From the NCBI GenBank assembly GCA_045592865.1, contig JAZNVP010000056.1:1-27897 (forward strand): DNA of 27,897 nucleotides, in the 5' to 3' direction. Below the pieces are notes generated by a model. The model saw only the letters and a list, made by a program, of their open reading frames with translations, did no database searches and was not told the DNA's origin. Positions 1 to 6,447 of the stretch are shown in pieces (positions within the stretch are counted from its first letter, which is position 1; the number at the start of each line of letters is the position of its first letter). The DNA is from RGIG9114 sp045592865. GTDB lineage: Bacteria > Bacillota > Clostridia > Oscillospirales > JAGBHD01. The position numbers and the translations under genes are program-made.

Positions 1-1
1 A

Positions 2-1072
2 TACGGCGATATTGACATCACCGTTAACCTCTCGAAACCGGAAAAGGACCCCAAGGCTATTGCGGCGGCTAAGACTATGGCGCAGTCGGGATATCCTAAG
101 TGCCTTTTGTGCAGAGAAAACGAGGGTTACAGAGGCAGAGTTAATTCTCCCGCAAGGCAGAACCACAGAATTATTCCCGTCAGGATCAACGACAGTGACT
201 GGTTCTTCCAGTATTCACCCTACGTTTACTATAACGAGCACTGCATCGTGTTTAACTCTGAGCATACTCCTATGCAGATAAACGACGCGACCTTTAAAAA
301 GCTTCTCGACTTTGTTGAAAAATTTCCTCATTATTTCGTCGGTTCGAACGCAGACCTTCCGATAGTCGGCGGCTCGATCTTGACCCACGATCATTTCCAG
401 GGCGGTAACAACACCTTTGCGATGGCTAAGGCTCCCGTGGAGACCGAGATTAGTTTCAAGGGCTTTGAGGACGTTAAGGCAGGAATAGTTAAGTGGCCTA
501 TGTCGGTTATCCGATTAAACGGAGATAAGGAAAGAATAATTGCTTTGGCAGGAAAAATTCTTGCTGCTTGGAGAGGATATACCGATAAGGATGCATTTAT
601 TTTCGCCGAGACAAATGGGGAAAAGCATAACACCATAACTCCTATTGCCCGTAAAAACGGTGAAAACTTTGAACTTGATCTTGTTCTCAGAAACAACATC
701 ACCACCGAGGAGCACCCCTTGGGAGTATATCATCCTCACGCAGAGCTTCACCACATAAAGAAGGAGAATATCGGTCTTATTGAGGTTATGGGTCTTGCGG
801 TGCTTCCTGCAAGACTGAAGACCGAAATTCAGGTTCTTAAGGAGAAGCTTCTCTCGGGCGAGGATCTTAGCCTTGATGAGAGAACCGCTTCCCATGCAGA
901 ATGGGCATCAGGCTTTTCGGAGAAATACGGAAAACTCACTGCGGAAAACATTGACAAGATAGTTGAAGACGAGATAGGTATTGTTTTTGCAAAGGTTCTT
1001 GAACACGCAGGTGTTTATAAGAGAACTCCCGAAGGAAAGGCGGCTTTTCTTAAATTTACCGAGTCGGTTTAG
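2..1072 (+). CDS. galT: UDP-glucose--hexose-1-phosphate uridylyltransferase, class II (5'-truncated)
   Basis: Transfers UMP between UDP-glucose and galactose-1-phosphate in the Leloir pathway; cytosolic. The reading frame is already open at base 2, with no start in the window, and runs 356 codons to TAG at 1070-1072; class II enzymes are about 500 residues, so roughly the N-terminal third is missing. The catalytic His-x-His-x-Gln is visible as THDHFQGG (His codons at 386-388 and 392-394, Gln at 398-400). A second conserved stretch, YHPHAELHHIKKENIG, lies around 730-775, and the opening segment YGDIDITVNLSKPEKDP is typical of the Firmicute type. A 7-bp palindrome (1069-1085) overlaps the stop but has no T-run, so I do not call it a terminator. 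The family assignment is firm. Confidence 0.95.
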   Translation, partial: YGDIDITVNLSKPEKDPKAIAAAKTMAQSGYPKCLLCRENEGYRGRVNSPARQNHRIIPVRINDSDWFFQYSPYVYYNEHCIVFNSEHTPMQINDATFKKLLDFVEKFPHYFVGSNADLPIVGGSILTHDHFQGGNNTFAMAKAPVETEISFKGFEDVKAGIVKWPMSVIRLNGDKERIIALAGKILAAWRGYTDKDAFIFAETNGEKHNTITPIARKNGENFELDLVLRNNITTEEHPLGVYHPHAELHHIKKENIGLIEVMGLAVLPARLKTEIQVLKEKLLSGEDLSLDERTASHAEWASGFSEKYGKLTAENIDKIVEDEIGIVFAKVLEHAGVYKRTPEGKAAFLKFTESV

Positions 1073-1109
1073 TTAGTTTAACTAAAAAAATAATTATTTC
1101 TTATGCGAT

Positions 1110-1138
1110 TTGCTTATAGCAATTTTTGCTGTTATATG
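1110..1138 (+). promoter_or_regulatory. Sigma-A-type promoter for the beta-helix gene
   Basis: TTGCTT (1110-1115), 17-nt spacer, TATATG (1133-1138) preceded by TGT, an extended -10. The predicted transcript starts near 1145, followed by a 7-bp hairpin (1156-1162 with 1170-1176) just upstream of the ribosome site AAGGATAGG. The architecture matches the other promoters in the window, but the -10 is a weak match. Confidence 0.45.
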
Positions 1139-1197
1139 GTAACATTAGCAAAACGCCCGAAACTTTGGTTTTCGGGAAAGAAAGGATAGGTCCTAAT

Positions 1198-2289
1198 ATG
1201 GAAAAAATATTTAATATTCTTGATTTTGGCGCGGTTGGCGACGGTAAGACCGACTGCACTGCGGCTATTCAGGCGGCTATTGACGCGGCTGACAGTTATG
1301 CAAAAATAATTATTCCCCCAGGTGTTTATATGGTCGGAAGACTTCATCTTCGCGGTCAGTTTAAGTCTCTTGAGGGAACTTCTGCCTGGAGCTTCCGTAA
1401 CGACGGTGCTTCGGTGTTAAAGCTTAATACTACTGATACCGACTGTCTTTTAGATATTACCGGAGCATTTGGCTGTTCTATCAAGGGCGTTTGCTTAAAC
1501 GGTGATCATCTTGGAGAAAATATTCACGGAGTAAAACTTTACTGGGATAAATATAACGGCGGAAGCGAAGAGGATACTCCTGCGATCGACGACTGCCGTA
1601 TCGGTTGTTTCTCGGGAGACGGCGTTCACCTCGAACATATCTGGTGCTTCTCGATCCGTCACAGTATGCTCCACCGCAACGGCGGGGCAGGTCTCTTTAT
1701 CGACGGATGGGACGGATTTATCATTGATAACTGGTTTACAGGAAACACCCTCGGCGGAATCAAGGGCGGAAACGTTGTTGCTTCTATTACCTGCACGGGT
1801 AACCGTGTTGAATGGAACCGCACCGCAGGTTTCGATATTCCTTTTGGTGACAGTTATAATATCACGGGCAACTTCTTCGACAGAACCTTCGGCCCTGCAT
1901 TAAGACTCGGAAGCGACGAAGGCAGAGTTGACCTTGTTTCTGTAACGGGTAACATCTTCCGCAGAAGCGGTGCTCACGTTCCCGAAACTCCCCACGCTAA
2001 CCCCGATTTCAGTTGCCATATGATACTCACTCACTGCAGTGATACCGTTGTTACGGGCAACACCATGAGGGTTGGTAAGAACGACGGCGGCGGCGGAGTT
2101 ATGAGTCCTAACTATGCATTTATTATCAAGGACTGCAAAGACTGCATTGTTAAGGATAATACTATGGCGAGAGGATCGCTTGTTAAGAATCTTGATCTTC
2201 GCGGCGATAATTCCACCTGCTCGATTGAAAATAACATCGGTGATCTTGCTGATGAGAACACCTCAACAGGTTCACCTCTTCTCAACTAA
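1198..2289 (+). CDS. Right-handed beta-helix (pectate lyase superfamily) protein
   Basis: A 363-residue protein. I chose ATG 1198 because AAGGATAGG at 1182-1190 precedes it; an in-frame ATG at 1126 has no ribosome site and lies inside the promoter. Residues 5-27 carry the N-terminal signature of pectate-lyase-fold proteins (NILDFGAVGDGKTDCTAAIQ). The rest is rich in short turns such as TGNxF and DNTM, as expected of stacked beta-helix coils. There is no signal peptide or transmembrane segment, so it may act in the cytoplasm or be released another way. The fold is known from polysaccharide lyases, GH28 hydrolases, epimerases and phage tailspikes. I see no catalytic motif that settles the reaction. 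Its position after galT suggests carbohydrate metabolism, which is inference. Confidence 0.8.
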   Translation: MEKIFNILDFGAVGDGKTDCTAAIQAAIDAADSYAKIIIPPGVYMVGRLHLRGQFKSLEGTSAWSFRNDGASVLKLNTTDTDCLLDITGAFGCSIKGVCLNGDHLGENIHGVKLYWDKYNGGSEEDTPAIDDCRIGCFSGDGVHLEHIWCFSIRHSMLHRNGGAGLFIDGWDGFIIDNWFTGNTLGGIKGGNVVASITCTGNRVEWNRTAGFDIPFGDSYNITGNFFDRTFGPALRLGSDEGRVDLVSVTGNIFRRSGAHVPETPHANPDFSCHMILTHCSDTVVTGNTMRVGKNDGGGGVMSPNYAFIIKDCKDCIVKDNTMARGSLVKNLDLRGDNSTCSIENNIGDLADENTSTGSPLLN

Positions 2290-2298
2290 ATAAAAGAA

Positions 2299-2327
2299 AA
2301 CGCTCTGCCGAAAGCAGAGCGTTTTTT
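2299..2327. terminator. Bidirectional rho-independent terminator
   Basis: Stem CGCTCTGC (2301-2308) with GCAGAGCG (2314-2321), loop CGAAA. T-run at 2322-2327 on the plus strand, and A-rich 2294-2300 gives a U-run on the minus strand. It serves both the beta-helix gene and the converging rsmE gene. Confidence 0.9.
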
Positions 2328-2328
2328 G

Positions 2329-3069
2329 TTACAGATTCATTTCGCTATGAAGCATACACATTGCGGTTGCGGTTATTGCGGCGGTTTCGGTTCGGAGTAT
2401 TCTTTTGCCCAGTGAAATTACCTCTCCGCCAATTTCCTTTGCCTTTTCGATCTCTTTCGGGTCAAAGCCCCCCTCGGGGCCGATAAGAATGCCGACAGAC
2501 ATTCCTTTTTTTAGTTTTTTGAGGGCTTCGGCGGTGGATACCATTCCGTTTTCGCTTTCATACGGAACCAGTAAAATATCGAGTTCTTTTGCCTTTTCCA
2601 GAGCTTCGTTAAAGGTCAGGATATCGAAAACCTCGGGAATAAAATTCTGCTTAGATTGCTTTGCCGCCGCTTCGGAGATGGCGTTCCAACGTGACAGTTT
2701 AGATGCCTTCTTCTTTTCTTCTATCTTAACGATGGAGCGGTTCATTTCGGTCGGATATATTCCGCTTACCCCGAGTTCAACGCATTTTTGAATAATAAGT
2801 TCCATTTTATCTCCTTTGGGAAGCCCCTGGAAGAGATATATTTTTATTGGCAGGGCGGTATCAAGAAAGTTTTCTTCCTTGATCTCAACAAAAACGGTGC
2901 TATCGGTTATTTCTTTAACGACGCATAGGTTACCGGCGGCACCGTCGCTTATAATTATTTCTTCGCCGAGCTTTATTCTCAAAACGTTTTTTATGTGGTT
3001 ATAATCGCTTCCCGTTATCATATAGCCGTTATTATGCTTTTCAGAGTCGGGTATGAAAAAATTATACAT
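2329..3069 (-). CDS. rsmE: 16S rRNA (uracil-1498-N3)-methyltransferase RsmE
   Basis: A SAM-dependent SPOUT methyltransferase that modifies U1498 of 16S rRNA; cytosolic. The 246-residue product from ATG 3069 (preceded on the minus strand by AAGGAAG) matches the usual family length. The frame stays open upstream to 3189, but that part lies in hairpin repeats and has no ribosome site. The N-terminal PUA-like part begins MYNFFIPD. The C-terminal knotted SAM-binding part contains ILIGPEGGF, then SLGKRILRTETAA, the family signature. It ends at the shared terminator and is transcribed away from the double-HTH regulator. Three extended -10 boxes lie upstream. Confidence 0.95.
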   Translation of the reverse strand: MYNFFIPDSEKHNNGYMITGSDYNHIKNVLRIKLGEEIIISDGAAGNLCVVKEITDSTVFVEIKEENFLDTALPIKIYLFQGLPKGDKMELIIQKCVELGVSGIYPTEMNRSIVKIEEKKKASKLSRWNAISEAAAKQSKQNFIPEVFDILTFNEALEKAKELDILLVPYESENGMVSTAEALKKLKKGMSVGILIGPEGGFDPKEIEKAKEIGGEVISLGKRILRTETAAITATAMCMLHSEMNL

Positions 3070-3100
3070 CGCGTTTTCTTCCTTTATGAGTGATGAGGGT

Positions 3101-3109
3101 ATTATAACA
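3101..3109 (-). promoter_or_regulatory. Proximal extended -10 for rsmE
   Basis: The minus strand reads TGTTATAAT (plus 3109-3101), a perfect extended -10, about 32 bases ahead of the rsmE ATG. No good -35 is visible. The same 9-mer recurs at 3227-3235 and 3352-3360 as part of the repeat units. Confidence 0.5.
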
Positions 3110-3183
3110 CAAAAACAAAAGCGAAAGCTTTTGAGAGCGAAAGCTACCCGTGTCGCAACACGGGTTTTGGAGTTTTGGTGTCT

Positions 3184-3235
3184 TCTCAAGCGTCAAAATC
3201 TTTGATTTTGATAACGCTGTGAGGTTATTATAACA
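3184..3235. repeat. 52-bp direct repeat, copy 1
   Basis: Identical to 3309-3360. Internally palindromic: CTCA-AGCG-TCAAAATC-TTT-GATTTTGA-TAA-CGCT-G-TGAG, a long hairpin with small bulges. The final nine bases, read on the minus strand, are TGTTATAAT. Confidence 0.9.
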
Positions 3236-3308
3236 CAAGTTCGGAGTTCTGCGACGCTAAGGGCAAAGCCCCCAAGACGCAAGTCTTGGCGCTTGTGTTT
3301 TAATGTTC

Positions 3309-3360
3309 TCTCAAGCGTCAAAATCTTTGATTTTGATAACGCTGTGAGGTTATTATAACA
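3309..3360. repeat. 52-bp direct repeat, copy 2
   Basis: Exact copy of 3184-3235, 125 bp away. Its right end supplies the -10 of the full minus-strand promoter at 3352-3380. Confidence 0.9.
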
Positions 3361-3380
3361 AAAAGGAAAAAGATTTGCAA
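3352..3380 (-). promoter_or_regulatory. Distal rsmE promoter (minus strand)
   Basis: Read on the minus strand: TTGCAA (3380-3375), 17 nt, TATAAT (3357-3352) with TGT before it. The transcript would cross both hairpin units, giving rsmE a leader of about 280 nt. The -35 is shared with the plus-strand promoter. Confidence 0.7.
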
Positions 3381-3403
3381 TTGTTTTAATAAAGTGATAC
3401 AAT
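3375..3403 (+). promoter_or_regulatory. Promoter of the double-HTH regulator
   Basis: TTGCAA (3375-3380), 17-nt spacer, TACAAT (3398-3403) with an extended TGA. Predicted start near 3410. The TTGCAA hexamer is its own reverse complement and also serves the divergent rsmE promoter. Confidence 0.7.
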
Positions 3404-3472
3404 TTATATAAACGTTTTAAAAAGCACTCTAAAGAGCGCATTTCGCAAATTTAAGAATCGAGGCGAGGAAAA

Positions 3473-4639
3473 GTGAATTTTGAAACGGCTGAAGAAACGG
3501 CAAAAAGGCTTGGTGTGACTGTCCGGGCGGTTCAGAAATGGGCAAAGGAAGGGAAAATACCGTCGGCAGAGAAAAAGAGCGGGGTCTGGATGATACCTGC
3601 TTCCTTTTCATATGCAGCTGATGTGACCGTGCCCGAGGAATATTTATATAAGGAGCCTATGCCGATCATAAATAGCTTTGAAGACGGGGAGCCGTTAGCG
3701 GAGTTTGTCGGAAGCTTTGAGGATGAGGACGTTAAAAATATTGCGCTGCTGGAATACTATTATTTTACAGGAGATTTTGAAAAGTGTTCGGCTCAAGCGG
3801 AACTCTATTTAACCTCTAAGTATAGAATTTTAAGGTCTACGGCGGCGCTCTTTTGTATGTTCTCAAATCTCTGTGCAGGCCATCTAATTAAGGCGTATTA
3901 TGCCGAGAGCATTCTCGATGAAGAACTCTCTGAGGCTCAGAACAGACTGGATATGCAGAACAGAGCACCCTACGTTTTTGCTTCTGCAATCGAGACGATG
4001 CAGCTCCATCTTCCAAGCGAAAACGCACCCGAGATATGTGAATACGTAAAGTTTTACAGCGGCGGAGTTAAATTGATGTCGTTATATCTTATGGCTTATA
4101 CCTGCTATCACCGCAAGGAATACGAAAGGGCCTTGGGTATTGTTGATTCGGCGCTTGTTGTGAGTCCTAAAAAACACGTTATACCAATGATTTATCTATA
4201 TATTGTGGGTGCAATGGCGAACATAAATCTTCTTAATAAAAAGAAGGCTGAGGAGTATATAGAAAAGGCGTGGAGGTTATCGGAAAAAAACAAACTTATT
4301 ATGCCTTTTGTTGAGCATTTCAGCCTTTTGCAAGGATTTATCGATAAAAAGATAAAAAAAGAGCATCCGGAGTCCTATAGAGAGATTGTGAGTCTTGCGA
4401 AAAGATTTAACGAGTCCTGGTATAAGATATATAACGAGAAGAACGTGCATAAGGTTGCAGAAAATCTCACCCATACTGAGTTTACGGTGGCGATGCTTTA
4501 CAGCCGGAATTGGCGTGTGAAGGAGATTGCTGAGCATCTGGAACTTTCTGAACGCACCATAAATAACTATATATCGGTCATATATGATAAACTGGGAATA
4601 AATAACAAAAAACTTTTGGAAAAGTTTATGTTAAGATAG
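3473..4639 (+). CDS. Transcriptional regulator with N-terminal HTH_17-like and C-terminal LuxR-type HTH
   Basis: A 388-residue protein starting at GTG 3473, with GAGGCGAGGA upstream. Residues 3-45 form a MerR/excisionase-type helix-turn-helix (ETAKRLGVTVRAVQKWAKEG, then a wing-like SGVWMIP). The middle, about residues 60-310, is helical with TPR-like stretches around aromatic and Ala/Leu positions. Residues about 330-388 are a LuxR/GerE-type domain (FTVAMLYSRNWRVKEIAEHL, ELSERTINNYISVIYDKLGI). There is no receiver domain, membrane segment or signal peptide, so the signal is unknown. It is monocistronic: its own promoter precedes it and a strong terminator follows. Control of the downstream glycan operon is possible from position alone, not shown. 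Confidence 0.8.
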   Translation: MNFETAEETAKRLGVTVRAVQKWAKEGKIPSAEKKSGVWMIPASFSYAADVTVPEEYLYKEPMPIINSFEDGEPLAEFVGSFEDEDVKNIALLEYYYFTGDFEKCSAQAELYLTSKYRILRSTAALFCMFSNLCAGHLIKAYYAESILDEELSEAQNRLDMQNRAPYVFASAIETMQLHLPSENAPEICEYVKFYSGGVKLMSLYLMAYTCYHRKEYERALGIVDSALVVSPKKHVIPMIYLYIVGAMANINLLNKKKAEEYIEKAWRLSEKNKLIMPFVEHFSLLQGFIDKKIKKEHPESYREIVSLAKRFNESWYKIYNEKNVHKVAENLTHTEFTVAMLYSRNWRVKEIAEHLELSERTINNYISVIYDKLGINNKKLLEKFMLR

Positions 4640-4645
4640 CCTTTT

Positions 4646-4673
4646 AGCGCGGAGGTTTTACTCCGCGCTTTTT
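4646..4673 (+). terminator. Rho-independent terminator
   Basis: Stem AGCGCGGAG (4646-4654) with CTCCGCGCT (4661-4669), loop GTTTTA, then T-rich 4669-4673. It separates the regulator gene from the glycan operon. Confidence 0.92.
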
Positions 4674-4729
4674 CTTTTAAATTCTTCCAAAATCACACTA
4701 TTTGGCAGAATCGTTATGCTAATAATCGG

Positions 4730-4758
4730 TTGACTGTGTGTGGGGTGAATGATATAAT
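4730..4758 (+). promoter_or_regulatory. Glycan operon promoter P1
   Basis: TTGACT (4730-4735), 17 nt, TATAAT (4753-4758) with extended TGA. Near-consensus. Predicted start about 4765, directly at the foot of the hairpin at 4764-4802. Confidence 0.75.
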
Positions 4759-4763
4759 TAAAG

Positions 4764-4802
4764 CAGAAATCTGACGGGTGCTTCGGTTGGGTTTCTGTTT
4801 TT
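4764..4802 (+). promoter_or_regulatory. Terminator-like hairpin at the 5' end of the P1 transcript
   Basis: CAGAAATC (4764-4771) pairs with GGTTTCTG (4790-4797), one T-G wobble, extended by TGAC with GTTG, loop about 10 nt, then five T (4798-4802). It could be an attenuator, a 5' stabilising stem, or a very short terminated RNA. I recognise no known riboswitch or T-box. Confidence 0.45.
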
Positions 4803-4835
4803 ATGTATATTGGGGTTATTAATGCACTTTTAGGG

Positions 4836-4864
4836 TTGCAAAAAATGTAGATTTATGTTACAAT
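4836..4864 (+). promoter_or_regulatory. Glycan operon promoter P2
   Basis: TTGCAA (4836-4841), 17 nt, TACAAT (4859-4864) with extended TGT. Predicted start near 4871, so the leader to the first gene is about 105 nt. The hexamers are the same as those of the regulator promoter at 3375-3403. Confidence 0.7.
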
Positions 4865-4884
4865 AGCAAAAATAGGTGTATTAT

Positions 4885-4896
4885 GCGCAATTGCGC
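4885..4896. promoter_or_regulatory. 12-bp palindrome, possible operator
   Basis: GCGCAATTGCGC is a perfect palindrome at about +15 to +26 of the P2 transcript, a position where a bound repressor would block transcription. No known protein is assigned to it. A 12-bp palindrome can occur by chance. Confidence 0.3.
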
Positions 4897-4975
4897 TATA
4901 TAATGGCTATTGGTGCTAAATATAACCTAAAAATATGTTTAAACAGCGGTAAATTTTTTTAAAAAGGTGGTAGCT

Positions 4976-5581
4976 ATGTATAAGAAATTTTTTAAAAGAT
5001 TTATTGATATCGTTTTATCGGCTATGGGCATTCTCTTGTTGTCGCCCGTGCTGCTTATATTGGTGATTGTTATAAAAATTGATTCTCCCGGACCCGTTCT
5101 TTTTAAACAGAAGAGGGTTGGAATTCATAAAAAGCATTTTAATATTCTTAAATTCAGAACTATGAGAATAGATACCCCTAAAGATACCCCTACCCATCTT
5201 CTCCAGAACCCTGACGAGTGGATAACAAAGGTAGGTAAGTTCCTTAGAAAAACAAGCCTTGATGAGCTCCCTCAGATATTTAATATTTTTGTTGGTGAAA
5301 TGTCTGTTATCGGGCCTCGTCCTGCGCTCTGGAATCAGTATGATCTTATAGAAGAGCGCGATAAATACGGCGCGAACGATATACTCCCCGGACTTACGGG
5401 TTGGGCTCAGATAAACGGAAGAGACGAACTCGAAATTCCTGTTAAGGCTAAACTTGACGGGGAATACGTTGAGAAAATGAGTTTTGGTTTTGATATTAAG
5501 TGTTTCTTCGCAACAATTGGTTCGGTTCTTAAAAACGACGGCGTTGTTGAGGGCGGAACAGGAGCGATGGATAAAGAATGA
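4976..5581 (+). CDS. Polyprenyl-phosphate phosphoglycosyl transferase (bacterial sugar transferase family)
   Basis: Transfers a sugar-1-phosphate from a UDP-sugar to undecaprenyl phosphate, starting the repeat unit of a surface polysaccharide; membrane-bound. ATG 4976 has AAAGGTGG six bases upstream; an in-frame GTG at 4967 lies inside that site. The 201-residue protein is the short monotopic form: one hydrophobic re-entrant helix at residues 12-34, followed by SPGPVLFKQKRVG, the KFRTM motif, SLDELPQIFNIFVGEMSVIGPRP and LPGLTGWAQINGR, which carry the catalytic Asp/Glu pair and phosphate-binding residues of the family. It is the first gene of the operon and overlaps the next by ATGA. The sugar specificity cannot be read from the sequence. 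Confidence 0.93.
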   Translation: MYKKFFKRFIDIVLSAMGILLLSPVLLILVIVIKIDSPGPVLFKQKRVGIHKKHFNILKFRTMRIDTPKDTPTHLLQNPDEWITKVGKFLRKTSLDELPQIFNIFVGEMSVIGPRPALWNQYDLIEERDKYGANDILPGLTGWAQINGRDELEIPVKAKLDGEYVEKMSFGFDIKCFFATIGSVLKNDGVVEGGTGAMDKE

Positions 5582-6420
5582 AAAAGATTTTAATAACGGG
5601 AAAAGGCAGTTATATAGGATCTGTTCTTGAAGGTTATCTTTCAAAATGGGAAGATAAATATTCTGTTGAGACGCTTGATATGTTGGGCGATGGTTGGAAA
5701 AGCTTTGATTTCTCGGGCTATGATGCCGTGGTTCACGTTGCGGGTATCGCTCACCAAAAAGAAACTAAAGAAAATGCAGAGCTTTATTATAAGGTTAATC
5801 GCGATTTAGCAATAGAGGTTGCAAAAAAAGCAAAGGAATGCGGCGTTGGGCAGTTTGTTTTTCTTAGCTCCATGAGTGTTTACGGTATGGACCGCGGAGT
5901 TATAACCCCTGAAACCGTTCCGTCACCCAAGAGCAATTACGGTATATCCAAATTGCAGGCCGAAGCAGGTTTAAAGGAACTTGAGGCTCCAAACTTTAAG
6001 ATTTCTGTTTTGCGTCCGCCTATGGTATACGGTAAAAACTGCAGAGGAAACTTCCAGCTTATGCTAAAACTTGTTAAGAAAAGTCCCGTTTTTCCTGCGG
6101 TTAAAAATCAGCGCAGTATGATCTCGGTTCTGAACCTTTCTGCGTTTATCAGGTTAGTTATTGATAAGGAGCAGGGCGGCGTGTTTTTCCCTCAGAACAG
6201 GGAATACGTTAACACCACCGAGATGGCACACGTGATGGCTGAAACGGTTGGCAAGAAGGTGTTCTTTAGTTCTTTGGCGGGATTGCTGATAAAAATGGTG
6301 TCTCCGTTTGTTTCGGCGGCGAGAAAGGCTTTTTCCACCTTGATTTACAAAGACTGCGAGGTATTCGGCTTTGAATATGAGGAGGAAAGCTTCAGCGAGT
6401 CTGTTAAAAACAGTATTTAA
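5578..6420 (+). CDS. NAD-dependent epimerase/dehydratase (extended SDR family)
   Basis: A 280-residue nucleotide-sugar-modifying enzyme. The N-terminal Rossmann motif is TGKGSYIG (residues 7-14), followed by the active-site strand FLSSMSVYG (95-103) and the catalytic pair Tyr121 and Lys125 in YGISK. After that comes the substrate-side segment VLRPPMVYG. Such proteins often follow an initiating sugar transferase and prepare its UDP-sugar donor, for example by 4-epimerisation. The exact substrate is unknown. The start overlaps the previous stop by 4 bases, so the two are translationally coupled. It is somewhat shorter than the usual 310-340 residues, but all core motifs are present. Confidence 0.88.
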   Translation: MKKILITGKGSYIGSVLEGYLSKWEDKYSVETLDMLGDGWKSFDFSGYDAVVHVAGIAHQKETKENAELYYKVNRDLAIEVAKKAKECGVGQFVFLSSMSVYGMDRGVITPETVPSPKSNYGISKLQAEAGLKELEAPNFKISVLRPPMVYGKNCRGNFQLMLKLVKKSPVFPAVKNQRSMISVLNLSAFIRLVIDKEQGGVFFPQNREYVNTTEMAHVMAETVGKKVFFSSLAGLLIKMVSPFVSAARKAFSTLIYKDCEVFGFEYEEESFSESVKNSI

Positions 6421-6447
6421 GGTTTAATTTGCGGAGGATTTTTTGTA

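Larger units (their letters stand above)
3101..3360. repeat. Two tandem ~125-bp composite units with shared ends and divergent hairpin cores
   Basis: ATTATAACA occurs at 3101, 3227 and 3352, giving periods of 126 and 125 bp. Each unit ends in the same 52-bp block but holds a different ~72-bp core. Core 1 forms AAAAGC-GAAA-GCTTTT (3117-3132) and ACCCGTGT-CGCA-ACACGGGT (3146-3165). Core 2 forms GGGC-AAA-GCCC (3261-3271) and CAAGAC-GCAA-GTCTTG (3273-3288). No coding sequence is evident. The region lies in the predicted rsmE leader. Confidence 0.85.

Noticed and set aside
12..281. 89-aa plus-strand frame at the window start
   Set aside because: Out of frame with galT, which is open from base 2 with family-specific residues.
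515..895. 126-aa minus-strand reading frame inside galT
   Set aside because: Antisense shadow of a clear enzyme-coding region.
1156..1176. Hairpin CCCGAAA/TTTCGGG as a terminator
   Set aside because: No T-run follows; it lies in the leader of the beta-helix gene.
3070..3189. N-terminal extension of RsmE by 40 residues
   Set aside because: The extension crosses the repeat and -10 region, lacks a ribosome site and is not part of the family.
3101..3360. Repeat-spacer pattern resembling a CRISPR array
   Set aside because: Only two full repeats, 52 bp long with strong internal palindromes and hairpin-forming cores, and no cas genes.
3193..3441. 82-aa minus-strand frame upstream of rsmE
   Set aside because: Lies over promoters and hairpin repeats; composition follows the repeats.
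4764..4802. Riboswitch or T-box in the glycan leader
   Set aside because: Too short, and none of the conserved cores I know is visible; kept only as a terminator-like hairpin.
5015..5644. 209-aa minus-strand reading frame
   Set aside because: Fully antisense to the sugar transferase and epimerase genes, with no recognisable protein features.
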